Shown here piece by piece: positions 40,283 to 51,341 of a DNA stretch of 64,000 bases. The DNA comes from Amanita rubescens. Its lineage: Eukaryota; Basidiomycota; Agaricomycetes; Agaricales; Amanitaceae. Under the pieces are notes generated by a model. It was not told where the DNA came from. It saw only the letters and a program-made list of their open reading frames with translations, and ran no database searches. Every line of letters starts with the position of its first letter. The first letter of the stretch is position 1. The stretch covers positions 682,001 to 746,000 of the forward strand of contig WION01000005.1 of NCBI GenBank assembly GCA_015039365.1, in the 5' to 3' direction. The position numbers and the translations under genes were made by a program.

Positions 40283-41599
40283 ATGAACGACAACTCGCAA
40301 GAGGCACTGAGAAGATTCGCAAACCAGCTGAGGAAAGCTAGCAATACGGGCGGTGGACCTGGACCTAAGGGCCTCTTTGCCGGTGGCGGTCTTCTGGCGG
40401 CCCTCATTGCTGGTGGACTGGTATTGAATGCAAGCTTATTCAACGGTATGGTTTGGTGGGTTGCTTTGGTCCTATAGCTCTAAAATACCTCATGTGTAGT
40501 TGATGGTGGGCATCGTGCGATCAAGTACACGCGGTAAGACCATAACATTGTACCCGGTTTATGTCCTCAACTCGATTAGTCTGCATGGCGTGAAGAACGA
40601 AATTTACAGCGAGGGCACGCATCTCATGGTACACTTTAACATCATGTGATGGCGTCAGATGCATTAACAATCCATAGATACCCTGGTTTGAGACACCCAT
40701 TGTATTCGACATCCGAGCCAAACCGCGTAGCATTGCTAGTCTGACAGGCACGAAGGGTATGTTTTGGTGATCATTTGTAGTTATGAGCAGTTGTTAATGA
40801 CACTATAGATTTGCAAATGGTTAATATCACTTGCCGTGTGCTCTCCAAGCCAGAACAAAGAGCCTTGCCGACGATATTCCGGGAACTTGGCAAGGATTAC
40901 GACGAACGTGTCCTACCGTCTATTGTCAACGAGGTGCTGAAAAGTGTCGTGGCCCAGTTCAATGCGAGTCAGTTGATCACACAGCGTGAACACGTGAGTT
41001 CAGCCAATGTTCGTCTTTACTAAAGCTTACGTTCGTCAAGGTATCTCGGCTAGTGCGGGAGAATCTGACACAACGTGCTTTGAGATTTAATATCGTCTTG
41101 GATGATGTCTCGATCACACATGTCGCCTTTTCGCCAGAATTCACCCATGCTGTGGAAGCTAAGCAGGTCTGTGAAATACATATCACATAGCAGCTTTTTT
41201 TGACATTCTTCAGGTGGCCCAACAAACTGCGTTCCGGGCAGCGTTTTTGGTAGACCAAGCCATCCAAGAAAAACAAGTGAGCTTTGGAGCACTTTCCCTG
41301 TTACTTCTGTCCAACAAACCGATAGTCCATCATCGTTCGCGCTCAAGGTGAGGCGAAAAGTGCGGAGCTAGTTGGAGAAGCAATGCGTCAAAACAAAGGC
41401 TTCCTTGAACTTCGACGGTTAGAAGCTGCCAGAGATATTGCCAGTACGTTGGCAAACTCGGGCAACAAGATCATGCTTGACTCGGAAAGTTTGCTGCTAA
41501 ATGGTAAGTATCTGCAATACTTTGATCTGACCTATCCAATTAAATCGTATCATAGTTACCGGTGGTGACGCCAAGGAGATACTGAAGTCAAAAAAATAG
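40283..41599 (+). CDS. PHB2: Prohibitin-2
   Basis: Inner-membrane subunit of the mitochondrial prohibitin ring complex, which stabilises membrane proteins and cristae. The start at 40283 gives [20 protein letters not shown], then a Gly-rich hydrophobic anchor ([19 protein letters not shown]), [39 protein letters not shown] and [20 protein letters not shown]. The SPFH domain follows: [20 protein letters not shown] and [20 protein letters not shown]. The coiled coil ([40 protein letters not shown]) leads to the C-terminus [15 protein letters not shown]. Full length, about 310 residues; all exon junctions keep frame, unlike several neighbours. Confidence 0.97.
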
Positions 41600-41717
41600 T
41601 TTATGCAGTGCATTGACCATCCTGTTGTATATCGTCATTAATTGGTTAAATCCTGCTCTCTCAGGCGAGTGTGACATTGTGTGACGGCCAACTGTTCACA
41701 ATCCCATTACCACTGTT

Positions 41718-44700
41718 ATGCCTGCACCTAAACGAAAGGTTGTTTCCGAAGATGAACGTGTTACAGATAGTGAATGCCAAGACGAACTTGAGAATCGCAA
41801 AAGAGTAAGGTGGGAGGAAGCCCAAGGTTTTACCGACGGAAATAGCGAAGTCGACGATTCCGGTTACGATGCGAAGGCAATGGATATCTTACTCTTTGAT
41901 CGCTATGCTTAATCTTGATGCTAGATTTGCCTCACTACGCAATGTCATAAGTAAGTACATGCGCTTCTATTTTTTCGCCGTCTTAACCATGTCATTAGCG
42001 GAATCATCGGGTGTGCATACTATGACCCACAAAAGTGCACCATATATGCGGTCGAGGATATGCAAGAGACTTCCAAATATGATGTCATTAAAATGCGTTA
42101 GGTCTATTCTGTACCGTCTTCTGTGTGCTTGACGAATACCGTTTAGTGTTGGAGCAAGCTGATGCAAGCGTCGTATTAACTAGTTCAAATTCCGATGAGT
42201 GCTTTATTGACATGCTTAGGGAGTATGGTAAGCCCTCAATTGATTGGTTGAGATGAATGAATGCCGCGACATCATCCTACAGCAGATACTTTAGGCGCCT
42301 TTTTCCAGATCCGACCCCGCAAAGACTTTTTGTCGACCAAAGGACGTGACCGTCTGCTTTCCCTAGGTCTCTTTGCTCAGCTTCCTCAGGAAAATGTCGA
42401 TATTACATCTTCAATGGATATTGATGCTGACCATGTGGAACACGAAAGAAATGCATATGATTTCATGCGGAAGCGTCGAGACGCGATAGGTGATCCCAAC
42501 CAGAACCGATGGAATGCTATGATTAGGCTATCGAACTTCACTTCTGTTGACTCATCTCCGCTATGCGTGAGTTCTCCCCCAGCTTAGTTGAACGTATCTT
42601 TTCAATCCTCCCAGATGGCTTCCATAGGCGCGTTGATTGATTATCTTGTTCGGGAACGCGCAGCCTGCGATCTCGACGATGAGGGCATAGCTAGTCTGGA
42701 AGTTAACGATATAGAAATCATAGCACCGTAACTTCTTCATCCTTCTCTCTGAAGCCCGTTGCGGATGTTGTCTTTTAACAGAACCGGAGCGATGCAGATA
42801 AATGCAGATGCATTATTGTAACGGTTCCCTTCAAATGCACGAGTTATTAACCGGCAATGCAGTTCCCTTCAGGTATTTGAAAATGAAAGGCATGCTTCCT
42901 TGCATTCGGATAATACCAAAGAAGGTCTATCCTTGTTTGGTTCGTTTGTGGTCATCCACCAACGTTAAATACTTACGGTCGATCATAACAGGAATTTTGA
43001 ATTATACGAGAACAGCTTTAGGACGTTCCCTGATGCGAACGTGGTTGCTTCGACCATTGTTGTCTCTCCCAGTGATCAAGGAGAGGCATGACGCGGTCGA
43101 GTGCTTCACGAGACCAGAGAACCAGGTTCCTTCCAATTCAATTCATGCACACCTGAAGGGAGTCAAGAATCTACCTCGCATTTTGTCCACCATGAAGAGT
43201 GGTCGTGCAAAATTATCTGATTGGCAAGCTCTTGTTAAAGTAACGTTCACTGGGTTCTTTTGACTTTCTGACGTGACACGGGTGTAGTTTACCTTTCATT
43301 CGGCCATGATACGAGAAACTTTACCTGAATTTCATCGTGCTGCAGACGTACGGATCATTCAAGAGGTAACTACAATCCACTAGGTTGTTGGAAACTCGCT
43401 GCTACGTCCGAAAAGCTGGTGTCTGTGTTAGACATACAAAGATTCAAGGATGTTGGTACTCAGGTCAACGGAACTGCAAGTATTACTGCAATGATCCAAT
43501 GTATGGAGTCTTAAAGGTCCCCAAACAGATCGACTGGGAAGAATCGGTCAACACAGGAAGGGTATGCGTTCGCCAGAATATCGATGAAGAATTGGATAAT
43601 AAGAAACACATCTACTATGGCATCGACTCTGTTCTAGTGCGTCATCGATGACGGGTTTCGCCTCCGTTCCTCAGATCAGATTAGTCCAAGGTTGCAGAAC
43701 AGATCTGCTATACGGTTCCCCATCCTTATGCGACGTCCCTCAATGTAGTTTACTTCCCTCAACTCGGTACCATCAAATCACATTCTTGGAACCCGTTTTA
43801 AGACTGCCCTAGGATTTCTCATATTGCATACCAATGTTAGAGGAGTGGCAAATAGAGGGTATTCCAGATTTTGAACCTTGGAGTTTTCAGGTGAAGCATT
43901 TTTCATTTACTACTCACAGAGAAGAATTGATCTTCCTCAGTTCTCCTCCGAGGAAGTCGTGTTTCCGATCCACTACTCGCTAGCTGACTGATCGATTTTA
44001 GTGCACACGCATATTTCAAATCGCAGGAGATGCGTGGTCGGTATTCAGCTTGGCACGTCTCCCCGTCATGTAACTGAAAGGATTCTCAGATCTGGACGTT
44101 CACATAGGCGATCTTCATTCAACAATTGCTGACCGAGAAATCGAAATTGTCCAAGAATTGCTGAACGATATCCTTCTGTCCTCCGAAGCGATTACCCGAG
44201 CTTGCGAGGCTTGTGCAGAGCTAGACTGCCTTCTTTCGTTTGCCGCGGCGTCCAGAGCCTACAACTATGTCAGACCCGTTATGGTGGACGACAATGTCAT
44301 CGATATAAAGCAAGGAAGGTAATCGTGTCCAGTTATCCTTCCACACTATCATTCTTAAATGTCACCAGGCATCCGCTTCAAGAACAAGTAGTGGATACAT
44401 TCGTAGCCAACGATTTCTTCATTGTGGGAGGTGTCGGATCGAATATTGCCAATGTCGCCATGGATGGCAACGAACGTAAAAGTGCTATGGTTTGCACAGG
44501 CGCGAATGCATGTGGAAAGGTACATTCTTCGGGTTGAAGTCATCGGTAATACTCATTCGTAGAGCGTGTACTTTGAAACAGGTTTTTTGAAGTCGATTTG
44601 TCAATATGTAGCTTCTTACCATTACAGATTGCTCTCATCCAAGTTTATGGGACAGGTACTGAAAAGAGGTACCTGTTAAACATTTTTAACCTGAATATTA

Positions 44701-45838
44701 GATTGGATGGTGATTCATTTAACCGTCTGAACAAAATACTGGAGCTGAACGTCCTACCGTCTACCCAGCTTCGTACCGGCAAATTCTGCAACCCTTGGCG
44801 TTGTCGACAAGAGTAGGGTTATTCACAGATAGTTGGAATCGGTCCTCATCATATCCAGTTTTTACTCGAGTATCAACCAGGGAGTCCGTTTCGAAGGTAA
44901 GGAAAGAACTAGACTAAGTAGTAATTTCGTGCTCACTTTTTGCCTTAGATACAATCCGCTTTTATGATAGACTTGAATCAAGTCTCTTATGCCCTTCGCA
45001 ACTGCACGGCCCGGTCGTTGATCCTTCTGGACGAGTTCGGGAAGGGGACTCTGGCTACCGGCATGTGTATCTGATCTACTCCCTCATAGTGTTCTTGAAT
45101 GTCTCATTCAGATGGAGCCGGTTTATTCTGCGGCGTTCTTATACATCTTCTCGCTCGTGGAGTGGACTGCCCCAAAGTCATCGCCGCCACGCACTTTCAT
45201 GATGCCTTGCAGCACGGGCTATTGAAGTCGCATTCTGTCCCCATTGCCTTCCGTCATATGCAAATCATGTTTACATCATTCCACAGGGTCTGTACTTGGT
45301 CATAATAGCGAAACCCGATCGAACGATGGTTCTCTTGAGTAAAATACTCCAAGAGTTATTACCCTTGTCCCCGCCTAACTTACCGTTCGGATAGGATTCG
45401 ACCGGGCGAGAAGATAACATACCTTTATAGGTTTCCCAGCCTTTCATTCCAGAGAGACCAAAAATATTAATACTGCAACATTAGAGTCGCCGAAGGGCTT
45501 TCGCTCGAATCCCACGCCGCAAAATGTGCGGAGATATTTGGCGTGCCGCCTCGTATAGTGCAGAGGGCGCAGCACGTTAGGCAAGTTGAGCGATCGAGAT
45601 ACTGCTCACTGCTCAAATTCCGGTTGCTTACAGCGAACTGATCTCAACACATGAATTAGGAAAATTACTCGATGAAGAAATGACAGAGGAAGAACGACTC
45701 GACTTGGAAGATGCTGAAGGTGTCTGTAGACAATTCCTTGCCTGGGACCTAGACGATAAGCGAGGCCTTGGCGAAGGCGGTGTTAGGACAAAATTAGCAG
45801 AAGTTCTCGGCAGGAATAGCCATGACATGAATATGTAG
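41718..45838 (+). CDS. MSH5: Meiotic MutS homologue MSH5
   Basis: Msh5 pairs with Msh4 to stabilise meiotic recombination intermediates and promote crossovers. The start at 41718 gives [20 protein letters not shown]. Landmarks are [120 protein letters not shown], Walker [31 protein letters not shown], Walker [12 protein letters not shown] and [10 protein letters not shown]; the end is GRNSHDMNM. The order and the specific blocks favour MSH5 over MSH4. Around the Walker A exon, one extra T (44572-44574) and one extra G (44643) must be dropped to give VYLKQ-IALIQFMGQ. An 8-nt micro-exon at 44702-44709 completes IGCFVPANS. Intron 45581-45633 is GC-AG. Confidence 0.93.
44702..44709 (+). other. 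8-nt micro-exon of MSH5
   Basis: ATTGGATG flanked by a 46-nt intron (44656-44701, GTACTG...ATTAG) and a 59-nt intron (44710-44768, GTGATT...CCCAG). It supplies Ile-Gly and two bases of Cys, bridging FMGQ and [10 protein letters not shown]; this segment is required in all MutS-family proteins. Confidence 0.75.
45581..45633 (+). other. GC-AG intron in MSH5
   Basis: A 53-nt intron, GCAAGT...CTTACAG. Splicing gives [19 protein letters not shown]. The donor GCAAGT is the classic GC-donor consensus. Confidence 0.8.
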
Positions 45839-46537
45839 GAACCGAACAATCGACTCTTGATTTGAATGCCTTCGAAAATGCGCGGAAATACCTTCCACTT
45901 ACAGCAAGTTCAAATTACGTGAAATCAGACGGCTTATGTAGTTCCCCCACCAAGAAGGGATGCGCGGACGCCTGGAGATCAAAATTACATTAATCTACAT
46001 AAATCCAAAGCATACGGTTCCGGGTATCTATTCCAAGTTGATAGGATCGTCTTTCTTCACCATATGTCAATGTGTAAGTAGTTGATTGGTCCAACTTACT
46101 GAGTGGTACCTATGATGATAATTAAAAACTGGCTTGACGATGTTCTGATAAGCGATGAAAGCGGGAACTGATGAATTACAATGATGGTCATGGCAGATCA
46201 TGGAATGATAACAGAAGCTGATGAGCGAATTTATAGCCAGATGGGCGATCGAGTCGGAGCGCTAAAAACAAGGCAATGGTTGTTTGGCACTCGTCGGAGG
46301 ATTAATGGATTCGGTCATTAATCGTCAGATACCCCAATCAAGGTATTAGAACATTCTGCTGAGAAGTTTTGATATATTAAATCCCCTAGATGGAATACCG
46401 AGAATGCGAGTAATTATACCGACAATTTTCCCCATCAAGAACAAATATAGAGACAGAAGGGCCAGGACCAAACGCCACCCTTCTCGACGACCAAATGCAA
46501 CACCGGTGTCGAAAACAGGTGATAGCCAAAATATACA
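45839..46537. other. Convergent intergenic region MSH5 / Dia2-like gene
   Basis: About 700 bp between converging 3' ends. It is AT-rich with ATGATGG-like simple stretches near 46110-46210. No coding exon, RNA gene or transposon feature recognised. Confidence 0.5.
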
Positions 46538-48333
46538 TCAGTGGATCCGCGCCTTCTTGGGAAGGTATATACAGCTGACCACCGGGACATGTTGCCTGAA
46601 CCAGGGAAGAATATCAGGCTCGATGCGCGGGCAACCATCCATTTTAAGACTCTGGATCCGTGTCACCGCATGATCTCCTTCGACATCAACGAAACGAGAT
46701 TTCACAAGGCGCACGAGAGTAGCTGATTTGATGTCTGGAGTAACAGAGACGTCAAGATGCTCCAGACGTGGACATGGAAGGCGCGCCTCGGATGTCGGAT
46801 CGCTGGATTGCCTAGGTTCCGCCAGAGCCTCGATAACTTCGGTGACAGACCCTTGAACGGCCTTAAGTTCAAGACGCTTCAAGGTAGGGACAGTTTCCAG
46901 AAATTCGATGAGGGTCTTTGTGTCATAGATAACATGAATGAGTGAAAGCTCCTCGAAATTGGTTAGATGCATGCTCGCGAGATGGCGCAAGTCAGGCGGG
47001 AGTAGATTTCCACTTTGGCAAAGCCGTAACACCCGCAAATTAGGCATGAAAAGGTTCTCAAGCGACATCATATAGCACTTCGAAACGTCCATGTGGGTTA
47101 GGTAGTTGAGATGTATTGGTTTAGTGTAATGCCATGGTCGGATGGAAACGGTTTGCGAGATGATCAGTGTCTCAAGAAGCGGTTGCAGTTCAAAGAACTC
47201 CAACGCATGATGGTCACCGTAATTACAACGTTCAATGACCAGACGGCGTAGAATGTGAGAGGCAATGGCTTGGGGGTTGAAGCGAACACCGTTGAGGTGC
47301 ATTTCAGTGACCTGGCGAGTCGCCGAAAGTAAACTATCCCATCGCGAGGTGGTATTACTTGGGTCCTCTATGATTGTGAGCTTCTCTAGAGCGCCGAGTA
47401 TCTCTTGCGATGATATCGACGTTAGGTATCCAACTATGTCCCACAGCTGTACCGTCAAGGCTCGGAGACCGCTCCATTTCAGCGACTTAAGTTCCCCTTC
47501 GAGCTTTTTACGCCAATCACCGTGCATAACGGCGTTTTCAAACACGCGCAAGTCATGTATTTCGCCTTTGGACAATAGAAGCCAGGCTTTGGCTCTCTTC
47601 CTTGGTTCGCGCCTCTGAGACTCGGATGCACCAAGGACAAGAATATCCCACAATGCAGGGCAGTTCAACGCGACCTGTCTCCAGCGACGACAAACTCTTA
47701 TGAGGGTGCGAGCAATCGCTGTGGGATCCCGCCTGGTGACGAGGGTAAAGATTTCGGTGAGAAGTTCGGTGGGCAACTCCGATGTGTAGCACGACGGTTG
47801 GTGCGGCCACACGATTATATCCATTCCATCGTTCAGATCTTTCAGACCGCGAAGAGCAGAAGCTTTTATGGACTCGAGCTCCGCGCAGAGTTGTCGATAT
47901 CTGGTACGCGCGTCGCTGTCCATGCTAGCTAGGCTTCCGTCCTCTTTGATACGAGCATATGCGCGATTGACCATCTTGGCGGCAGGACCAAACTGTTGAG
48001 TCTTCAATAGTAGACGCGCCGTACGCGAGTACGCTTGCCAGCGCGCCGGCACGAGCTCCATGGCACATTCCGCATCACGGAGCGCGTCATCGAGACGGTT
48101 TAGTTTTTCATAGGTAGCTGAACGCGAATCGTATATTGAATAATACAATTGCGGCTGCTTCTGCTGTTGCTCTTTGTCTTGACCCAGAGCCTGTATGGAA
48201 TTTAACTTGACTTTGTACTCGACCAGGCAATTTCCGAGTATCTCACCTCTGTAAAGAGCTGCAAGGCATCTTGGTATGTTCCTGCTTTGAATGCTGAGAC
48301 TCCTTTTGAAAAGAGTGACTTGACAGAGGTCAT
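46538..48333 (-). CDS. TPR / F-box / LRR protein, Dia2-Pof3 type
   Basis: The start at 48333 gives MTSVKSLFSKGVSAFKAGTY and QDALQLFTE, then one 51-94 nt-scale intron, then a 536-codon open exon. N-terminal tetratricopeptide repeats (SIYDSRSATYEKLNRLDDAL, RDAECAMELVPARWQAYSRT, ARLLLKTQQFGPAAKMVNRA) are followed by the F-box (ELPTELLTEIFTLVTRRDPT, RVCRRWRQVALNCPALWDIL). Leucine-rich repeats follow (FMPNLRVLRLCQSG, TNFEELSLIHVI, PTLKRLELKAV, PRLEHLDVSVTPDIKS), ending HVPVVSCIYLPKKARIH. This order is the signature of budding yeast Dia2 and fission yeast Pof3, SCF subunits that act in replisome disassembly and genome stability. Orthology is likely but not proven. Its ATG is 45 bp from that of CTK2. 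Confidence 0.82.
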
Positions 48334-48378
48334 CAAAGTGGGGGTATACAAGTACAAGCCTGTAATACTCTTTCTCTC
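48334..48378. promoter_or_regulatory. 45-bp divergent spacer Dia2-like / CTK2
   Basis: The two start codons face away from each other across only 45 bp, so each promoter must overlap the other gene's 5' part. No TATA box seen. Confidence 0.45.
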
Positions 48379-49788
48379 ATGGCTAATACAAATACGGCAG
48401 CTTCGTCACCAGGCCAAGCAGCCCACTTCCTCATCTAAATTCCACCATCCCTATTTCACTCCTGCAGAGGTTGAATACCTATCAGAAAAGCAGAGGGGAA
48501 AGATATCTATCAGCCAAGAAGACAAAGTCAGGCAAAATGCTTGCGGTTTCCTCGAGGCCATGGGTCTACGGATAGGATTGTACGTCTTGCCTTGTTTCAT
48601 TTACGATGAATGATTAAAAGAGTCTATACAGCCCAAGAAGGACGATATCCACCGCACAGACCTTGTACCATAGATTCCATCTGTTCTTCCCTCGAAAAGA
48701 CTTTAACTATGCTGCACGTATCGTTATTAACCTCTTCACGTTATGCTGACTTAGGAGCATCCGACAGGACGTTGCTCTAGCAGCTCTCTTTGTGTCCACA
48801 AAGATGCACGACACTCTCAAGAAACCCCGCGAACTACTCTCCGTCTCCTACTCCATCCGGTTTCCAGAGCTAGCTGCCAAGTCCAAACATCCCGGTGGCG
48901 AGGTCGACCTTGACGCGATGGATGGTCAGCTGGTCGAACACGATCGACAACGCTTGCTCGCCATCGAACGTCTTATTCTTGAAACTGTCTGTTTTAACTT
49001 TACCTCTCGAATGCCATTCCCCTATGTCATCAAAATAGCGAGAAGCTTACGAGGTATGAAAAGAACGTGCTTTATTGCCTGCCCCCACTTATGAACAGTC
49101 CGTGAATAGCCACGAAGAAGCTCACCAAACTAGCGTGGAGGATAGCGATTGACAATCATAGGACATTAGTTCCTGTCCAGTATCCACCGCATGCTTTAGC
49201 TCTGGGAAGCATCTACGTTGCAGCGTTACTCTCGTCGTTTGAGTTACCTCTGCCTCGACCACAAGAAGTCCCCGAGGGCTGTCGTTCAGCGCATGACATT
49301 GCCGTGATACTCGGCAACAGAGGAAGCTGGGAAAACAAGTATCACTCTCAAGTGGAAGACCTGGAAGGTACATTTCCTTATACTGTACAACAACAAATTT
49401 ACTGAGTTTATGATAGACATCGCCCATACAATCTTAGATCTGTTTATACACGTCGCGCAGAATCCCTCAGCAAATACGTCGCCAAGTACTCCATCCTCGC
49501 CCTCTCCTCATCTATCAACCTCATCCTCTTCACCCCACTTCCACCCCTCGCGCAGTGCAAGTGCACACCAACCACCACCGCTGCCTCCATACAAGACCGA
49601 TCAACTGATTCGCCTCAAAATTGTAATGAGAGAGACAGGAACATCCGCCGCGTCCTCGACAGCCGCTGGGTAGTGCAGATCCAAGCGCTCTGTACAGTGG
49701 CGACGATGTCGCGCTTCTTGGACGGAATGAGGGAACCGTGCGTTTCTTGTTTGGGCCTCCGGGAAGTGCAGCAGTGCCATCATTATGA
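48379..49788 (+). CDS. CTK2: CTK2-type cyclin, beta subunit of the RNA polymerase II CTD kinase
   Basis: The ATG at 48379 gives MANTNTAASSPGQAAHF, then SSKFHHPYFTPAEVEYLSEK, QEDKVRQNACGFLEAMGLRI, LYHRFHLFFPRKDFNYAA and the cyclin box (DVALAALFVSTKMHDTLKKP, RELLSVSYSIRFPELAAKSK). The second half has RQRLLAIERLILETVCFNFT, SRMPFPYVIKIARSL and KKLTKLAWRIAIDNHRTLVP. Ctk2 activates the Ctk1 (CDK12-like) kinase that phosphorylates Pol II CTD Ser2. The MPFPYVIK and KKPRELL blocks favour CTK2 over cyclin K/L. Two frame breaks are needed: near CC 48429-48430 after AAHF, and in the GAGAGAGA tract 49629-49635. Beyond the second, the frame QEHPPRPRQPLGSADPSALY leads to GTVRFLFGPPGSAAVPSL and a stop at 49788. 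Confidence 0.88.
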
Positions 49789-49873
49789 ATGGGATCCTGC
49801 GATAACCATGTTTACCCTAATTATATGAACTGTAGCATACGATTGAACAAGTGTAGCCGAATTGAGCTGGGAG

Positions 49874-51228
49874 TTAGTGTTGATTCAAGAGTCGTTGGAC
49901 AAGAGGGATAAGGAGTAGCCTAGTTGGGCTGAAAAATGGTGGGATGACCATTCCACCGCCGAGACCTCGCCGGTGCCATGAGTCGGCTGAGAGGTTTATC
50001 AGTCAGTCTGCTGAAATGGAGGTATCACCACTTACTGAGGGGTTGGCCCAAAATAAAGATGACGGTATAAACCCATAATCCTGCCTATCCAACCATGGAC
50101 GCGTTTTTTGGTTACCTGTCTCCATACACGTTCCAAAATGAGGATAGGGCCCTGTATCACAAAGAATAGAAAGCCTCCGAGATCCAGGCCACGGTCCATA
50201 GCATACATAGAACCTTCATGAAACAAGCCGGAAGCTATGAACGTGCCACACAGCATCCCGACATCACCCGCGATCCAGCTAGCAGGGATCCCTCCGAGAA
50301 CTACCAAGGGACGACGGAGCAGCTGATGCCAACGGCGTCCCCAGAATGAATGCATGGAGTCTGCCGCAAATGGGTTTTCCATCAAGGGAGGCCATGAAGC
50401 CGGTGAAGAATTAAGCAGGCCAACTGCGACTATGACTATCAGGTCGTATACCATGTGAAACCCGGCCATGAGAGCCGATCCTGTGAGAAGATGGATGAAA
50501 GTGGATACTGCGTAACGTGCCCAAGGTGCTGCGGCGAAAGTGGGAGGCAAGAATATGCTCCCGCCGTAAATGGTGCCAATAGCCGTTTGGTAGGATTTTG
50601 ATTAAAGATTCGATGATAGTCGAGAGCAAGATAGCTTATAACGAAAGAGCGGAGGGCAGCGAGGAGAAAGGCGGATTTAGAATGTTATAGGCCGCGTATG
50701 CGGTGGGATGTACGCGCCCTCGCCGAATTTGTACGAAAGTCCGCGGAAGGTGAGAGCAAGGTCTAGCGCATCTGCCAAACCGGAGCTGGAAGCGGCGTTA
50801 TCATCGTCGCTGCAGTCCCCGTTAGATCTGGGATAGTGCCCGTTGGCTTTGGTGGATTGTTTCCCTTTGCTAACACCTGGTCGAGTTTCGCCGTACTTGA
50901 CCATGCCCTGTGGTGAGAGGCCCATATCAAAAGCGCGGGCTACAGCCACCAGACCGAAGAAACTTTGACCCCAGTTGTACACGTAGAGGGCTGGATGTGT
51001 CCAGGTGTATCTGTATGCAGCGGTGAATACACATAGAACAACTAAGGGGAATATGAGAAGGCGAATAAGAAACGTGTTCTGTCGACGTGAGAGGTAGCAG
51101 AGATAGAGATAGGGGACATAACAAAGTAATGGTTGGATAGCCGTTCGAAGTGTGATGGGAATGCGGTCCCCCTTTTGAGGGACCATTGCGTTGAAAAGGA
51201 TGATAGAATAATGAGTTAGAGGGAACAT
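49874..51228 (-). CDS. MBOAT/wax-synthase-like membrane acyltransferase, several apparent frameshifts
   Basis: The start at 51228 gives MFPLTHYSIILFNAMVPQKG with several TM helices (TAIQPLLCYVPYLYLCYLSR, LLIFPLVVLCVFTAAYRYTW). Downstream blocks are SAFLLAALRSFVISYLALD, IGTIYGGSIFLPPTFAAAPW, MHSFWGRRWHQLLRRPLVVL and GTFIASGLFHEGSMYAMDRG (the His is the conserved MBOAT histidine). The end is DSWHRRGLGGGMVIPPFFSP. Fungal members of this wax-synthase-like group acylate lipids or secondary metabolites; the substrate cannot be read from sequence. Frame changes occur near 50685, near 50580 and at the last intron around 50025. These could be assembly indels or a decaying gene; this is the most disrupted gene in the window. 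Confidence 0.75.
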
Positions 51229-51341
51229 GGCGGATAGAGAGCAAGGCAGCCATGTGTTTCGAGGGAGATATACAATTACTAGCCCGATAGCCGCTACTGA
51301 CCGCGCCGCGTCAGCTAGCCGACCTTAGTAAGATCGCATGC
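51229..51341. promoter_or_regulatory. Divergent spacer acyltransferase / NiCoT
   Basis: 113 bp between the two start codons; no element identified with confidence. Confidence 0.35.

Noticed and set aside
41718..45838. MSH4 rather than MSH5
   Set aside because: The IYAVEDMQE block, the [14 protein letters not shown] block and the C-terminal acidic extension fit MSH5.
48379..49788. Cyclin K, L or C
   Set aside because: KKPRELLSVSY, MPFPYVIKI and KKLTKLAWR are the CTK2 blocks; cyclins K, L and C differ at these places.
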